NCBI RefSeq assembly: GCF_018130785.1
Contig: NZ_JAFCJT010000006.1
Location: 186,001-250,000, forward strand
Origin: Bradyrhizobium liaoningense
Lineage (GTDB): Bacteria; Pseudomonadota; Alphaproteobacteria; Rhizobiales; Xanthobacteraceae
DNA: 64,000 nucleotides
Direction: 5' to 3'
Of the stretch, positions 45,228 to 54,146 are shown piece by piece; within the stretch, counting starts at the first letter, position 1, and every line of letters begins with the position of its first letter. A program made the translations under genes and the position numbers. Below the pieces are notes generated by a model. That model was not told where the DNA came from. It made no database searches and saw only the letters and a program-made list of their open reading frames with translations.

Positions 45228-45629
45228 AACGTTTTCGCGTCAAAATCAGAATCCAAATCAGTCAGTTCGCGCTTCTGCGCTCCCGAGTATGCAACGATGC
45301 AAACTTAGTCCTCCTGAAATCGTGACTGGATGGAGCGACAGGGAACGGGAGTATGTGAACAGTCTCATAGTCCATCACTCTCTTTTCGAGCTAACTCTCC
45401 CCCAAGAAATTGCCGCACCCCGGAGCTGACTGACAGACACGGGTGAGACGCAATGCCTGCGAAGCCGCGTGCTCGCAGCTTTGGATTGGCTCTCGTCTTG
45501 GTTACGAGCAAGCCAGCCCCATCACTCAGCCACATCTTTTGGAAATTGGAATCAAAGCATCGCGAAGCGCGTCCACGCAGCTTCTAATCGGGGTCGGCCG
45601 GTAGGCTGCTACTTACTAAGGAGCCCCCA
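45228..45629. other. 402-bp gap, no gene recognised
   Basis: The only open frames are short and not protein-like. The stretch looks lower in GC than its surroundings and lacks the strong third-position G/C of real genes here. No repeat of the REP families was found in it. It ends with a good ribosome site (AAGGAG) for the next gene. Confidence 0.5.
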
Positions 45630-46145
45630 ATGAAGATAGGCAACGCAGTTTCCGGCGCATTTTCCCTAACGAGGTACGCCGGTAATCTTGGGATCGCCCG
45701 TTCCAGTCTTATCAAGTCGGCCCATCTCCTCGAAAGAATTGGGCTCGCAGCCGTTGGGGCCTCTTGCGGCCTCTATGTGGGTGCGACCCTGTTGCGTCAG
45801 AAAGGCGGGCTTTTTGAAAGCGGCTGGATCGTGCTGCTAACGATGCTCTACGGAGCTCTCAGCTATTATGTTGGAATTGATTTGTCCCGGTCTGTCGCTC
45901 GGAAGTCGATTTCGAGCGCCTCGGAAGAATACAACGGCTCTGAGGTTGCCGAGATCATGAGTGCGGCCGGGACGTTCGGTGCGGCGATTGCAGCAACTCT
46001 GTCCGTCAGCGTCCTTGTCCTTGATCAAAGCCTACCCAATGGGCTGATAGCCTTTCTCGTCGGCTGTTGGGTCGTTGGGTCTTCGCTTCAAGTTGCGGCG
46101 GGAACGATGGCGCGCAACTACGAAGTGCCCAAGGACGAGGAATGA
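45630..46145 (+). CDS. Small membrane protein of unknown function
   Basis: 171 residues with about four hydrophobic segments: GLAAVGASCGLYVGATLL, WIVLLTMLYGALSYYVGI, AGTFGAAIAATLSVSVLVL and GLIAFLVGCWVVGSSLQVA. No family was recognised. A clear Shine-Dalgarno (AAGGAG) precedes the ATG by 7 bases. Third codon positions use more A and T than in neighbours (many cta, gta, tct-type codons), which hints at transfer from outside. The stop overlaps a 31-codon ORF that is probably not a gene. Confidence 0.72.
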   Translation: MKIGNAVSGAFSLTRYAGNLGIARSSLIKSAHLLERIGLAAVGASCGLYVGATLLRQKGGLFESGWIVLLTMLYGALSYYVGIDLSRSVARKSISSASEEYNGSEVAEIMSAAGTFGAAIAATLSVSVLVLDQSLPNGLIAFLVGCWVVGSSLQVAAGTMARNYEVPKDEE

Positions 46146-46458
46146 AGACGATTGTGCTCACCGAAAAACGTCTGCTTGGCGTCGTGATGTGGGCACCGGT
46201 GCCAGTGCTGACGTCAGGTCTGAAGGCGAGTGGTTGACGGCTCATCGCAACTTCTGTCGTTCAACGCTGCGTGCAGACGATTTTTAGTAGCGCCGCCGTT
46301 TGCATCGAGCATGTCCTTGCCTGGAAGCGGCATCGGTACTGAGCAACCTAAGTTATCGCGGAACAAACAAGACGTGCCATCATGGCGGCGTTGGGATATT
46401 GTCCCCGCGCCGTGGTCCGAAATTCTGCCAATTGCCAACCACACGATCGGTGGAGCCA
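46146..46458. other. 313-bp gap, no gene recognised
   Basis: Only short frames with no protein character. One 193-codon frame begins here, but it runs out of phase across the next gene. The region carries the upstream signals for the cyclase gene, with GGTGGAG placed four bases before its ATG. Confidence 0.45.
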
Positions 46459-49400
46459 ATGCAGATCGCGGAGTGGCTCGAGAAGCTGGGGCTTGGGCAA
46501 TACGCGCAGCGTTTTGCCCAAAATGGGATCGACATGGGCGTCCTTCCCGAACTGATGGACGAAGACTTCGACAAGCTCGGAGTCCTGCTCGGCCATCGCC
46601 GCAAGATGCTGCGTGCGATTGCCGACCTCGATCCAGCCGCGTTGATCGCATCACCGGCTCCTCCTCACGACGCCGAGCGGCGTCACCTCACCGTTATGTT
46701 TTGCGATCTGGTCGGCTCGACCGCGCTCTCGGCGCGTCTCGATCCCGAGGACATGTGGGAAGTGATCCGGGCCTACCGCGCTGCCTGCGCGAGCGTCATT
46801 GCTGCCTATGACGGCAGGATAGCAAGGTTCGTCGGTGATGGAATACTCGTCTATTTCGGCTATCCCCGCGCCCACGAGGATGATGCGGAGCGCGCAGTGC
46901 GTGCGGGCCTCGACACCATTTCTGCGATTGGGCAACTCAAGACGGGCGCCGACGAACGGGTTGAACTGCGGATCGCAATCGCGACCGGGCTTGTGGTGGT
47001 CGGCGACCTCATCAGTGGAGATGCGTCTGAGGAGCACGCAACGGTCGGCGATACACCAAACCTCGCTGCCCGGCTGCAGAGCCTGGCGGAGCCGGGGGCG
47101 GTCGTCGTTGCCTCGTCGACGCGCCGGCTGCTGGGCGATCTCTTCACTTTTCGCAATCTCGGGCGCCGTGAGGTCAAGGGGATAGCCGAACCCATCGCGG
47201 TCTGGGCGGTCGAGGGGGCGACCACATCGGAGAGTCGCTTCGAGGCGGTCCGCGCGGCGCGCTCGATCGGCTTTGTCGGTCGCAAGGAGGAGATCGAATT
47301 CACGCTTTCGCGCCAGCGGCTGGCATGGCAGGGGCAGGGCCAGATGGTGTTGATTTCCGGCGAAGCAGGCATCGGCAAGTCGCGCATGGTCGCAACGCTG
47401 TCCGAAAGCCCCGCGTTGGGGGCGCACCGCCGGGTGCGATATCAATGTTCGCCCTACCACACCAACAGTGCGCTTCATCCCTTTGTCGCACAGCTCGAGC
47501 GCGCAGCCGGCATCCGCTCGCTCGACACGCCCGGGCAAAAGCTCGTCAAGCTTGAGGCAATGCTGGCGCTTGGAACACAGCAGGTCGCCCGAGCGACACC
47601 GCTCATTGCGGCTCTCCTCTCGATTCCCACCGGCGACCACTGTCCGCCGCTCGGTTTGAGCCCGGCGCAGCAGCGGCGACAGACATTCGCCTCGCTTCTC
47701 GATCAGCTCGAGGGGTTGGCGCGAGAGCAACCCCTGCTGGTTATCTGCGAGGATATGCACTGGGCCGATGCCACGACACTTGAACTGTTCGATCTCGGGG
47801 TCGACCGGATCAGAGGGCTGCCGATACTCATGCTGATGACATCCCGGCCAGAGTTCGAGCCCTCGTGGTCGGGCCTGGCCAACGTCAGTCTGTTGCGGCT
47901 CGACCGGCTCGATCGGCAGGATACGCGTGCGCTGGTCGAGCAGGTGACCGTCGGTCGCCGGCTGCCCCGCGAGATGATGAATCAGATCATCGACAAGACG
48001 GACGGCATCCCGCTATTCGTCGAGGAACTGACCAAGATGGTGCTGGAGTCCGGGTTGCTCGTCGAAGAGTCCGGGGGCTATCGCCTCGATAGTCCGCTCC
48101 CGCCGCTCGCTATTCCCGCGACGCTGCAGGATTCGCTGATGGCGCGGCTCGACCGGCTGGCTCCAGTCAAGGAGGTGGCGCAAATAGGCGCCGCCATCGG
48201 CCGCGACTTTTCATACGCGCTGCTGAGATATGTGGCGGGACGCGATGATCTGACGCTGAGCGCCGCGCTAGCGCAACTCGAAGAGGCCGAACTGCTGGTG
48301 CGTCGCGGAGCTCCGCCCGAAGCAAACTATAGCTTCAGGCACGCTCTCGTTCAGGAAGCGGCCTACGAGGGCCTGCTCAAGAGCAAACGGCATGTGCTTC
48401 ACAAGCGGATCGGCGATGTCCTGCGCGATAAGTTTCCAGTCGTCGCCGAGACTGAGCCGGAAGTTCTGGCGCATCACTTCACCGAGGCGGGGCTGAGCGA
48501 GGTCGCCCTCGAATGGTGGCACAAGGCGGGCCAGCAGGCGCTGAAACGCTCGGCCTATTCCGAGGCGATCGCACATCTTGGCAAGGCGATTGCGACCGCC
48601 GATGAGTTGCCTGATGAGCCGCGCCGGATGATAAACAGGCTGCATCTTCAAATCGCATATGGCCGTGCATTGCGAGGCAGCCTCGGGCACAGCGCTCCGG
48701 AAACGGTGGCCGCATGGACGCGCGCCCGACAGTTCGCAGCCGACATCAATGACCCCGTTGAACTTGCGCCGGTTCATTCGGGCCTCTTCAATGCCTGCCT
48801 GACACACGGCGAACTTGCTCCGATGCGGGAGCTCGCGGATGCCATCAAAAGCGCCGCTGACCGACGACCGGACTCGCCTGTGGCTGCCGTCGTTGCGCAT
48901 TGGACGGGCGGGGTTACCCATTGGTTCGGGGGTGACTACTTGAACGCGAGGGTGCATCTCGAGCGGGCGCTGGAGATTTACGGCGCCGAGCCGGACCCCG
49001 CGACGTTCAGGGGATCGGCGCTGGATCTTCCTTTCGTGATCATGAGGTTTCTTGCCCTGGTGCTTTGGCCGCTTGGCGGGATCGCCCGCGCACGTCGCCT
49101 CGCCGCCGAAGCGGTGAGTGCTTCGGGAGAAAAACGGGCGCTCTCCCAGGCCAATGCGCTTGTTCATCGAGCTGTGTTCGACGGACTATGCGGGGGCATG
49201 CTGCAGCAGACAGAGACGATCCTGGCGCTTGGTCTCGCGCGCGACCACACGATGCCGCTGTATGTGGCCGCGGGCACCTACCTGAATGGCCTGGCCAAGT
49301 GGCGTGCCGGCGACCGAATGACCGGACTGACGGAAATGCGTCGCGGCTGGACCTTGCTGCACGAGAATGATTGCTACCTCTGTGAACCGTTCTGGGGGAT

Positions 49401-49833
49401 GCATGTCGCCATGGCGAATGCAGAGGTGGGCCAAGTCGAGACCGGGCTGGAAATCCTGAACGAATTGATCGCCGGGACGGGACAATCCGGCCAGCATTGG
49501 CTTGATGCCGAGCTGCATCGTGTCCGCGGTAAACTCTTATCGCGCCATGACCCTTTGGACGAATCCAGTGCCGAAGACGCCCTCAAGCGAGCGCTGGACA
49601 TCGCGCGACACCAGCAGACCAGGACTTTCGAGCTGCGCAGCGCCCTTGAACTTGCACGCCTGTACGAGACCAATGGCCGAGCGGATGCGATATCCGAAGT
49701 GCTCGCCCCCGTGCTCGCTGAATTCGAGGCGGAACGTAATCTTCCGGAATTCGTGGAAGCGAAAGAGCTGCTCGGGCAGGAGCGTGAGGCACGTGCGGTT
49801 CCCCCTGGCCGGCGGTCGTTTGGGCAGAGATGA
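46459..49833 (+). CDS. SAM-domain class III nucleotide cyclase with AAA ATPase and TPR-like region
   Basis: 1124 residues from MQIAEWLEKLGL; the frame opens at 46300 but homology begins at 46459, behind a good ribosome site. Order: SAM domain (about 1-58), class III cyclase domain (about 75-250), P-loop ATPase (about 265-560; GEAGIGKS at 301-308, Walker B LLVICEDMHW), then helical TPR-like repeats. Cyclase metal ligands D83 and D127 and the transition-state pair N201/R205 are present. At the two purine-specifying places the usual Lys is R123 and the usual Asp/Thr is A194, so the product (cAMP, cGMP or none) is uncertain. Such SAM-cyclase-ATPase proteins are numerous in Bradyrhizobium. Confidence 0.93.
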   Translation: MQIAEWLEKLGLGQYAQRFAQNGIDMGVLPELMDEDFDKLGVLLGHRRKMLRAIADLDPAALIASPAPPHDAERRHLTVMFCDLVGSTALSARLDPEDMWEVIRAYRAACASVIAAYDGRIARFVGDGILVYFGYPRAHEDDAERAVRAGLDTISAIGQLKTGADERVELRIAIATGLVVVGDLISGDASEEHATVGDTPNLAARLQSLAEPGAVVVASSTRRLLGDLFTFRNLGRREVKGIAEPIAVWAVEGATTSESRFEAVRAARSIGFVGRKEEIEFTLSRQRLAWQGQGQMVLISGEAGIGKSRMVATLSESPALGAHRRVRYQCSPYHTNSALHPFVAQLERAAGIRSLDTPGQKLVKLEAMLALGTQQVARATPLIAALLSIPTGDHCPPLGLSPAQQRRQTFASLLDQLEGLAREQPLLVICEDMHWADATTLELFDLGVDRIRGLPILMLMTSRPEFEPSWSGLANVSLLRLDRLDRQDTRALVEQVTVGRRLPREMMNQIIDKTDGIPLFVEELTKMVLESGLLVEESGGYRLDSPLPPLAIPATLQDSLMARLDRLAPVKEVAQIGAAIGRDFSYALLRYVAGRDDLTLSAALAQLEEAELLVRRGAPPEANYSFRHALVQEAAYEGLLKSKRHVLHKRIGDVLRDKFPVVAETEPEVLAHHFTEAGLSEVALEWWHKAGQQALKRSAYSEAIAHLGKAIATADELPDEPRRMINRLHLQIAYGRALRGSLGHSAPETVAAWTRARQFAADINDPVELAPVHSGLFNACLTHGELAPMRELADAIKSAADRRPDSPVAAVVAHWTGGVTHWFGGDYLNARVHLERALEIYGAEPDPATFRGSALDLPFVIMRFLALVLWPLGGIARARRLAAEAVSASGEKRALSQANALVHRAVFDGLCGGMLQQTETILALGLARDHTMPLYVAAGTYLNGLAKWRAGDRMTGLTEMRRGWTLLHENDCYLCEPFWGMHVAMANAEVGQVETGLEILNELIAGTGQSGQHWLDAELHRVRGKLLSRHDPLDESSAEDALKRALDIARHQQTRTFELRSALELARLYETNGRADAISEVLAPVLAEFEAERNLPEFVEAKELLGQEREARAVPPGRRSFGQR

Positions 49834-49836
49834 CGC

Positions 49837-51060
49837 TCACGAATTGACGTGCACGAAATCCCGCAGCAGCGGATAGATCTCGTTATTCCACCGCTTGCCC
49901 GAGAACACGCCGTAATGGCCGACGCCGGCCTGCATGTGGTGGACGCGGCGATAGGCGCGCACACCGGTGCAGAGGTCTTGCGCGGCGAGCGTCTGGCCGA
50001 TCGAGCAGATGTCGTCCTTCTCGCCTTCGACCGTCATCAGTCCCATGCGGCTGACGGCCCTGGTGTTCACGGGGCGGCCGCGGTGCATCAACTTGCCTTG
50101 CGGTAACAGGTGCTCCTGGAACACGTCACGCACGGTCTCGATGTAGAACTCGGCCGGCAGGTCCATCACGGCGAAGTATTCGTCGTAGAAGGTCTTGATG
50201 CTCGCGGCCTTCTCCTTCTCGCCCTTGGCGATGTGGCTGGCGAGATCCATGTGCTGCTTGATGTGGCGCTCGAGATTCATCGAGACGAACGCCGTGAGCT
50301 GCACGAAGCCGGGATAGACCTTGCGGAGCGCGCCGCGGCACTGCACCGGCACGTAGTTGATCAGGTTCTGCTCGAACCAGTCGATCGGCCTGCTCTTGGC
50401 GAACTCGTTGACCCTGGTCGGCTGGATGCGCGTATCGATCGGGCCTGCCATCAGCGTCAGCGTCGCAGGCCGCGAGGGGTGGTTGCCCTCGCACATGACC
50501 GCGGCCGCCGCGAGTGCGGAAACCGACGGCTGGCAGATCGCAACCATATGCGGACGCGGGCCCAATTGGCCGAGGAAGTCGATGAGATGATCGGTGTAAT
50601 CGTCGAGTCCGAAGCGGCCTTCGCGGCGTGGAATGTCGCGCGGATTGTGCCAGTCGGTGATGTAGACGTCGTGATCCTGGAGCAGCGTTTTCACGGTGCC
50701 GCGCAGCAGCGTGGCGAAATGGCCCGACATCGGCGCCACCAGCAGCATGCGCGGCTGCTCCGGCGCGCCGTCCTTTCTGAAGTGCAGCAGCGAGCCGAAC
50801 GGCGTCGCGTAGGCGACCTCCTCGGTGACGCCGACCTCGCGGTTGCCCACCATCACGCTGTTGATGCCGTAGGCCGGGCGGTCATAGGTGAGGGTGGAGC
50901 GCGAGATCAGCTCCAGCGCGGCCGAGAGCCGGCCGACGACCTGATCCGATAGGCCCTGCGGCACCAGGTTGAGGAATTTGAGCGCGGACGATGCTCCCGC
51001 CCGCCACGGCGCGGTGAGGTCCATATGGTTCTGAAAGGCCTGATAATACATCGACATCAT
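49837..51060 (-). CDS. phaZ: Intracellular polyhydroxyalkanoate depolymerase
   Basis: 407 residues, normal for the PhaZa1 type. It hydrolyses stored polyhydroxybutyrate in the cytoplasm. The lipase-box-like site is VAICQPSVSAL, with Cys as the nucleophile as in Ralstonia eutropha PhaZa1; likely Asp and His partners are in the C-terminal third (VEGEKDDICS and GVGHYGVFSG). The N-terminus MMSMYYQAFQNHMDLTAPWR is typical. It ends three bases from the convergent cyclase gene. Confidence 0.95.
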   Translation of the reverse strand: MMSMYYQAFQNHMDLTAPWRAGASSALKFLNLVPQGLSDQVVGRLSAALELISRSTLTYDRPAYGINSVMVGNREVGVTEEVAYATPFGSLLHFRKDGAPEQPRMLLVAPMSGHFATLLRGTVKTLLQDHDVYITDWHNPRDIPRREGRFGLDDYTDHLIDFLGQLGPRPHMVAICQPSVSALAAAAVMCEGNHPSRPATLTLMAGPIDTRIQPTRVNEFAKSRPIDWFEQNLINYVPVQCRGALRKVYPGFVQLTAFVSMNLERHIKQHMDLASHIAKGEKEKAASIKTFYDEYFAVMDLPAEFYIETVRDVFQEHLLPQGKLMHRGRPVNTRAVSRMGLMTVEGEKDDICSIGQTLAAQDLCTGVRAYRRVHHMQAGVGHYGVFSGKRWNNEIYPLLRDFVHVNS

Positions 51061-51229
51061 ACTGAAACGCCCACCTGTCCCGTGCTGCTATGCAATATCG
51101 AAGCCAAACGGGAGCCACGCCGCCCTCAAAACTGGTACATCGCTTGCTCTTCTTTTTGCGGGAAGCACGGGTCATGAGCACTCCCGCGGGCCGGGCGGGG
51201 TGCAAGTCACAGGCGTAGGAAGAGGCCAT

Positions 51230-51886
51230 ATGGCGAAGGCGACACTGACCATCAGCAGCAAGAACTATTCGTCCTGGTCGCTGCGTGGCTGGCTGCTGAC
51301 GAAATTTTCCGGGCTCGATTTCGAGGAGATCGTCACCGCGCCGGACGACGCGTCGGCGCGCGCGGAAATCCTGCTGCTGTCGTCGTCGATTCTGGTGCCG
51401 TGCCTGCGCCACGAGGGCGCTGTGGTCTGGGATACGCTGGCGATCGCCGAATATCTCAACGAGGCGATGCCGGATGCGGGCCTGTTGCCTGATGACCGCG
51501 TCCAGCGGGCGCATTGCCGCTCGATCTGCGGCGAAATCCATTCCGGCTTCACAACGTTGCGCGCTTCGCTGCCGGTCAATCTGAAGGGGCACTTCCCCGG
51601 CTTCAAGATCTGGTCGCGTGCGCAGGCCGACATCGACCGCGTCTGGTCCATCTGGCGCGACTGCCTGGAGAAATCAGGCGGTCCCTTCCTGTTCGGCGCG
51701 AGGCGCACCATGGCGGATGCGATGTACGCCCCCGTGGTGACGCGCTTCGTGACCTATGACGTCAAGCTCGAGCCGCTCCTGAAGGCCTATGCCGACACCA
51801 TCATGGCCATGCCCGAGATGAAGGAATGGATCGCGGCGGCCAGGGATGAGCCGGCCGAGATCGAGGAGCTCGAGGTCGAATATTAG
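51230..51886 (+). CDS. Glutathione S-transferase family protein
   Basis: 218 residues from MAKATLTISSKNYSSWSLRG; an ATG at 51200 would add ten residues. The thioredoxin-like N-terminal domain carries the glutathione-site Ser cluster (SSKNYSSWSLRGW) and VPCLRHEGAVVWDTLAIAEY. A helical C-terminal domain follows (FLFGARRTMADAMYAPVVTRF). It is divergent from phaZ across 169 bp. Its stop codon touches a terminator hairpin. Confidence 0.93.
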   Translation: MAKATLTISSKNYSSWSLRGWLLTKFSGLDFEEIVTAPDDASARAEILLLSSSILVPCLRHEGAVVWDTLAIAEYLNEAMPDAGLLPDDRVQRAHCRSICGEIHSGFTTLRASLPVNLKGHFPGFKIWSRAQADIDRVWSIWRDCLEKSGGPFLFGARRTMADAMYAPVVTRFVTYDVKLEPLLKAYADTIMAMPEMKEWIAAARDEPAEIEELEVEY

Positions 51887-51914
51887 GCAGGCCAGGTGCC
51901 CGCCTGCCTGTTTT
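51885..51914 (+). terminator. Rho-independent terminator of the GST gene
   Basis: Arms AGGCAGG (51885-51891) and CCTGCCT (51903-51909) pair fully, with GTTTTG after. The left arm overlaps the TAG stop codon. Confidence 0.65.
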
Positions 51915-52166
51915 GGGAGCGAGGCCCAGACTGCTGCACCCGGCAGCCATGTCATTGAAGCCGTTAACTTTTAGCAGCCGTGGCCGGCGCGGGCCGGCCC
52001 AGATGCTGCGCAGATATTGTATGCGCGTGCGGGCCTGTTGCGACATCTAGCCGTGAACAGCCGCGTACAGGGCCTTTCGGCTGATTCGGACGTGATTCGT
52101 TCGGGCCGCGTTCCGTTAGTTAAGGCAGAGCGCGGCCCCGTTGCATTTTGAGACAGATGCCGCGCG
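51915..52166. other. Gap of about 250 bp, no gene recognised
   Basis: The only open frames are short shadows. A GC-rich imperfect palindrome (GGCCGGCGCGGGCCGGCC near 51983-52000) is visible. Nothing else could be supported. Confidence 0.4.
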
Positions 52167-52391
52167 TCAGGCGAAACCCGAGTGCTTCGCGCGCGGCACA
52201 CGCCAGCCGATGACAGTGGCTTCCACTGGAACGCCGGCCGCGTCGTTCTGCCATCGTCCCTCGACATAGCGGCAGGCGAACGGCAATTGATACGTTCCGC
52301 TATGGTCCTCACACAGCACTTCGACCGGCAGGCCAGGCGGCGGTTCTCCGGCGCCATCGAATTCCGCCAGACGTCTATCGCGCGTTGCCAT
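52167..52391 (-). CDS. Small hypothetical protein
   Basis: 74 residues starting MATRDRRLAEFDGAGEPPPG. It is acidic to neutral, has no signal or membrane segment, and shows a pattern (VEVLCEDHSGTYQLPFAC, then VIGWRVPR) like small beta-strand-rich proteins that are common in Bradyrhizobium. No function can be given. Codon use fits the genome, which is the main support for it being real. Confidence 0.6.
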   Translation of the reverse strand: MATRDRRLAEFDGAGEPPPGLPVEVLCEDHSGTYQLPFACRYVEGRWQNDAAGVPVEATVIGWRVPRAKHSGFA

Positions 52392-52574
52392 TCCAAAAAT
52401 CTCCCCTAATCAAAGTCGCGGAAAGATCGCCCATCTCTTCCGCGCACGGTTCACCGCTCCCCGTCCAAGGGAACAAGCCAAGCTCACGCGAGAATGCGGT
52501 ACGAGTGTGGTAGCCTCTGGCGACCGCGCGTAAAAAGCGCACATTGCCGTGATCGATTTTGACGAGGAACCTGC

Positions 52575-52931
52575 ATGCCGCTTCGAAGCGTCGGCGTTTG
52601 TTTCGTGTTGTTGCTGCTCGCCACGCTGGCGATTGCGCCGGTCCGCGCGCAGGACGTGCCCGGCATCGAGATCTGCACCGTCGAGAAGACCATGGAGCGG
52701 CGCACGAGCTGCCTCCAGAGTAACGTCGATTTCCTCCAGAAGACGATCACCAAGCTGACGCTCGATCATCAGCAGAAGCTTGATGCGGCCAATCGCCAGA
52801 TCGACGCGCTGAAGACCGTTGTCGCCGGCCTTCAGAAGACGCTCGGCGACCTCCAGTTTGCACAGACGAAGATCGCGGACGATCTGAAGAAGAAGCAGGA
52901 CGCACCGCCGCCCAAGGACGCGCAGAAATAA
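52575..52931 (+). CDS. Small exported coiled-coil protein
   Basis: 118 residues. A Sec signal peptide (VCFVLLLLATLAIAPVRAQD) is followed by a Cys-containing start (ICTVEKTMERRTSCLQSN) and a heptad-type helix (LQKTITKLTLDHQQKLDA, NRQIDALKTVVAGLQKTLGD). The end is Lys/Pro-rich (KKKQDAPPPKDAQK). The two Cys of the mature part could form a disulfide in the periplasm. Function unknown; it stands alone, convergent with the enolase-superfamily gene. Confidence 0.82.
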   Translation: MPLRSVGVCFVLLLLATLAIAPVRAQDVPGIEICTVEKTMERRTSCLQSNVDFLQKTITKLTLDHQQKLDAANRQIDALKTVVAGLQKTLGDLQFAQTKIADDLKKKQDAPPPKDAQK

Positions 52932-52940
52932 GCGCGACGA

Positions 52941-54044
52941 TCACGCCACGCGATAACGCTCCATCACGCCGCGGTCGGGCTCGTAGCCGAGCCCGGGGCC
53001 GGTGGGCACCGCGACATGGCCGGTCGCATCGACGTCGGCGCGGCCGCCCCAGAGGCAGGCCTCGCGCTTGAGATAAAACATCTCGACGAGCCCGTCGTCA
53101 CGCGTCGCCAGCAGGTGCAGCGTCGCCAGCAGGCCCGGACCGAAATAAGGGGAGTGCGGGACGATCTTGACGCCGAGCTGATCGGCCAGTGCGGCGACCT
53201 TCAGGAACTCCGTGATGCCGCCGACCTTGATCACCGACGGCTGGGCATGGCTCACCGCGCCCGCATTCATCATCTGGCGGAATTGATATTCCGTGCAGGC
53301 GTTCTCGCCGGCGGCAACACCGAGCCCGCCCTTGCTGCGGACGTCGGAGAGCGCAGCAAAATCTTCCGGCGGCCAGACCGGCTCCTCCAGGAACATCGGC
53401 TGTGCGTCCTTGCATGCTTTCGCGAACGCGACCGCCTGCTCGCCGGTCAGCGGGCAGTTCATGTCGACCATCAGTGGAATGCCGGGCCCGATCGCCTCGC
53501 GCGCGGCAAACACCGCGGGCGTCGTGGTCTCGTGCAGCTTGATGGCGCCATAGCCGAGCGCGAGCGCCTTCCTGCATTCGCCGGCGATGTTCTCGGGCGA
53601 GCCGATCCGCAGCAGGCTCGCATAGGCGGGAATGTTCGCGCGCCTGGTCTTGCCGAGCAGGCGATGCACCGGCACGCCCTCGATCTTCGCAGCCAGGTCC
53701 CACAGCGCGATGTCGAGCCCTGATATCGCGAACATGGTGATGCCGTAGCGACCGAACAGGTGCAGGTTGCGCTGGATCTGCTCCATGGCCGCGGGAATGC
53801 CGCCGGCATCGGGAACCTTCAGCCCGCGGGCCTGCGGCGCGATCATCTCCTCGACGGCGCTTCGCGTGGTGCGCGGGCAGACATAGGCGAAGGCATCGCC
53901 CCAGCCGGTCAGTCCGGCATCGGTCGTGACCTCGACCAGCACCATGTCGAGCGCGGAGATTGCGGACGCGCCCTGGCGAAAGCTCGCGACACCGGCGTCA
54001 TAGGGGATGCGGATATGGTGCGCCCGCACATCGGTGATTTCCAT
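52941..54044 (-). CDS. Mandelate racemase/muconate lactonizing enzyme family protein
   Basis: 367 residues from MEITDVRAHHIRIPYDAG; the frame continues upstream to 54257 without homology. It is an enolase-superfamily enzyme: the base region is GYGAIKLHE, metal ligands are likely in MVDMNCPL, FLEEPVWPPE and AAGENACTE, and a His lies in IVPHSPYFGPG. Members dehydrate sugar acids or racemise or lactonise carboxylic acids. Since neighbours include a lactonase-like protein and a GMC oxidoreductase, a sugar-acid dehydratase is plausible but not shown. Confidence 0.9.
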   Translation of the reverse strand: MEITDVRAHHIRIPYDAGVASFRQGASAISALDMVLVEVTTDAGLTGWGDAFAYVCPRTTRSAVEEMIAPQARGLKVPDAGGIPAAMEQIQRNLHLFGRYGITMFAISGLDIALWDLAAKIEGVPVHRLLGKTRRANIPAYASLLRIGSPENIAGECRKALALGYGAIKLHETTTPAVFAAREAIGPGIPLMVDMNCPLTGEQAVAFAKACKDAQPMFLEEPVWPPEDFAALSDVRSKGGLGVAAGENACTEYQFRQMMNAGAVSHAQPSVIKVGGITEFLKVAALADQLGVKIVPHSPYFGPGLLATLHLLATRDDGLVEMFYLKREACLWGGRADVDATGHVAVPTGPGLGYEPDRGVMERYRVA

Positions 54045-54146
54045 GACGCGGTTCCTCTTTCTCGTGAGCGGTTTCAACGAGTGTAGCCGCGAACGCCGGG
54101 ACGTTGCCAGTGGCTGTTTCGGGACTATCCTCATGCGAGGACAGCA

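Noticed and set aside
46142..46237. 31-codon ORF overlapping the stop of the 45630 gene by ATGA
   Set aside because: Too short, no ribosome site of its own and no protein-like pattern; the overlap is likely chance.
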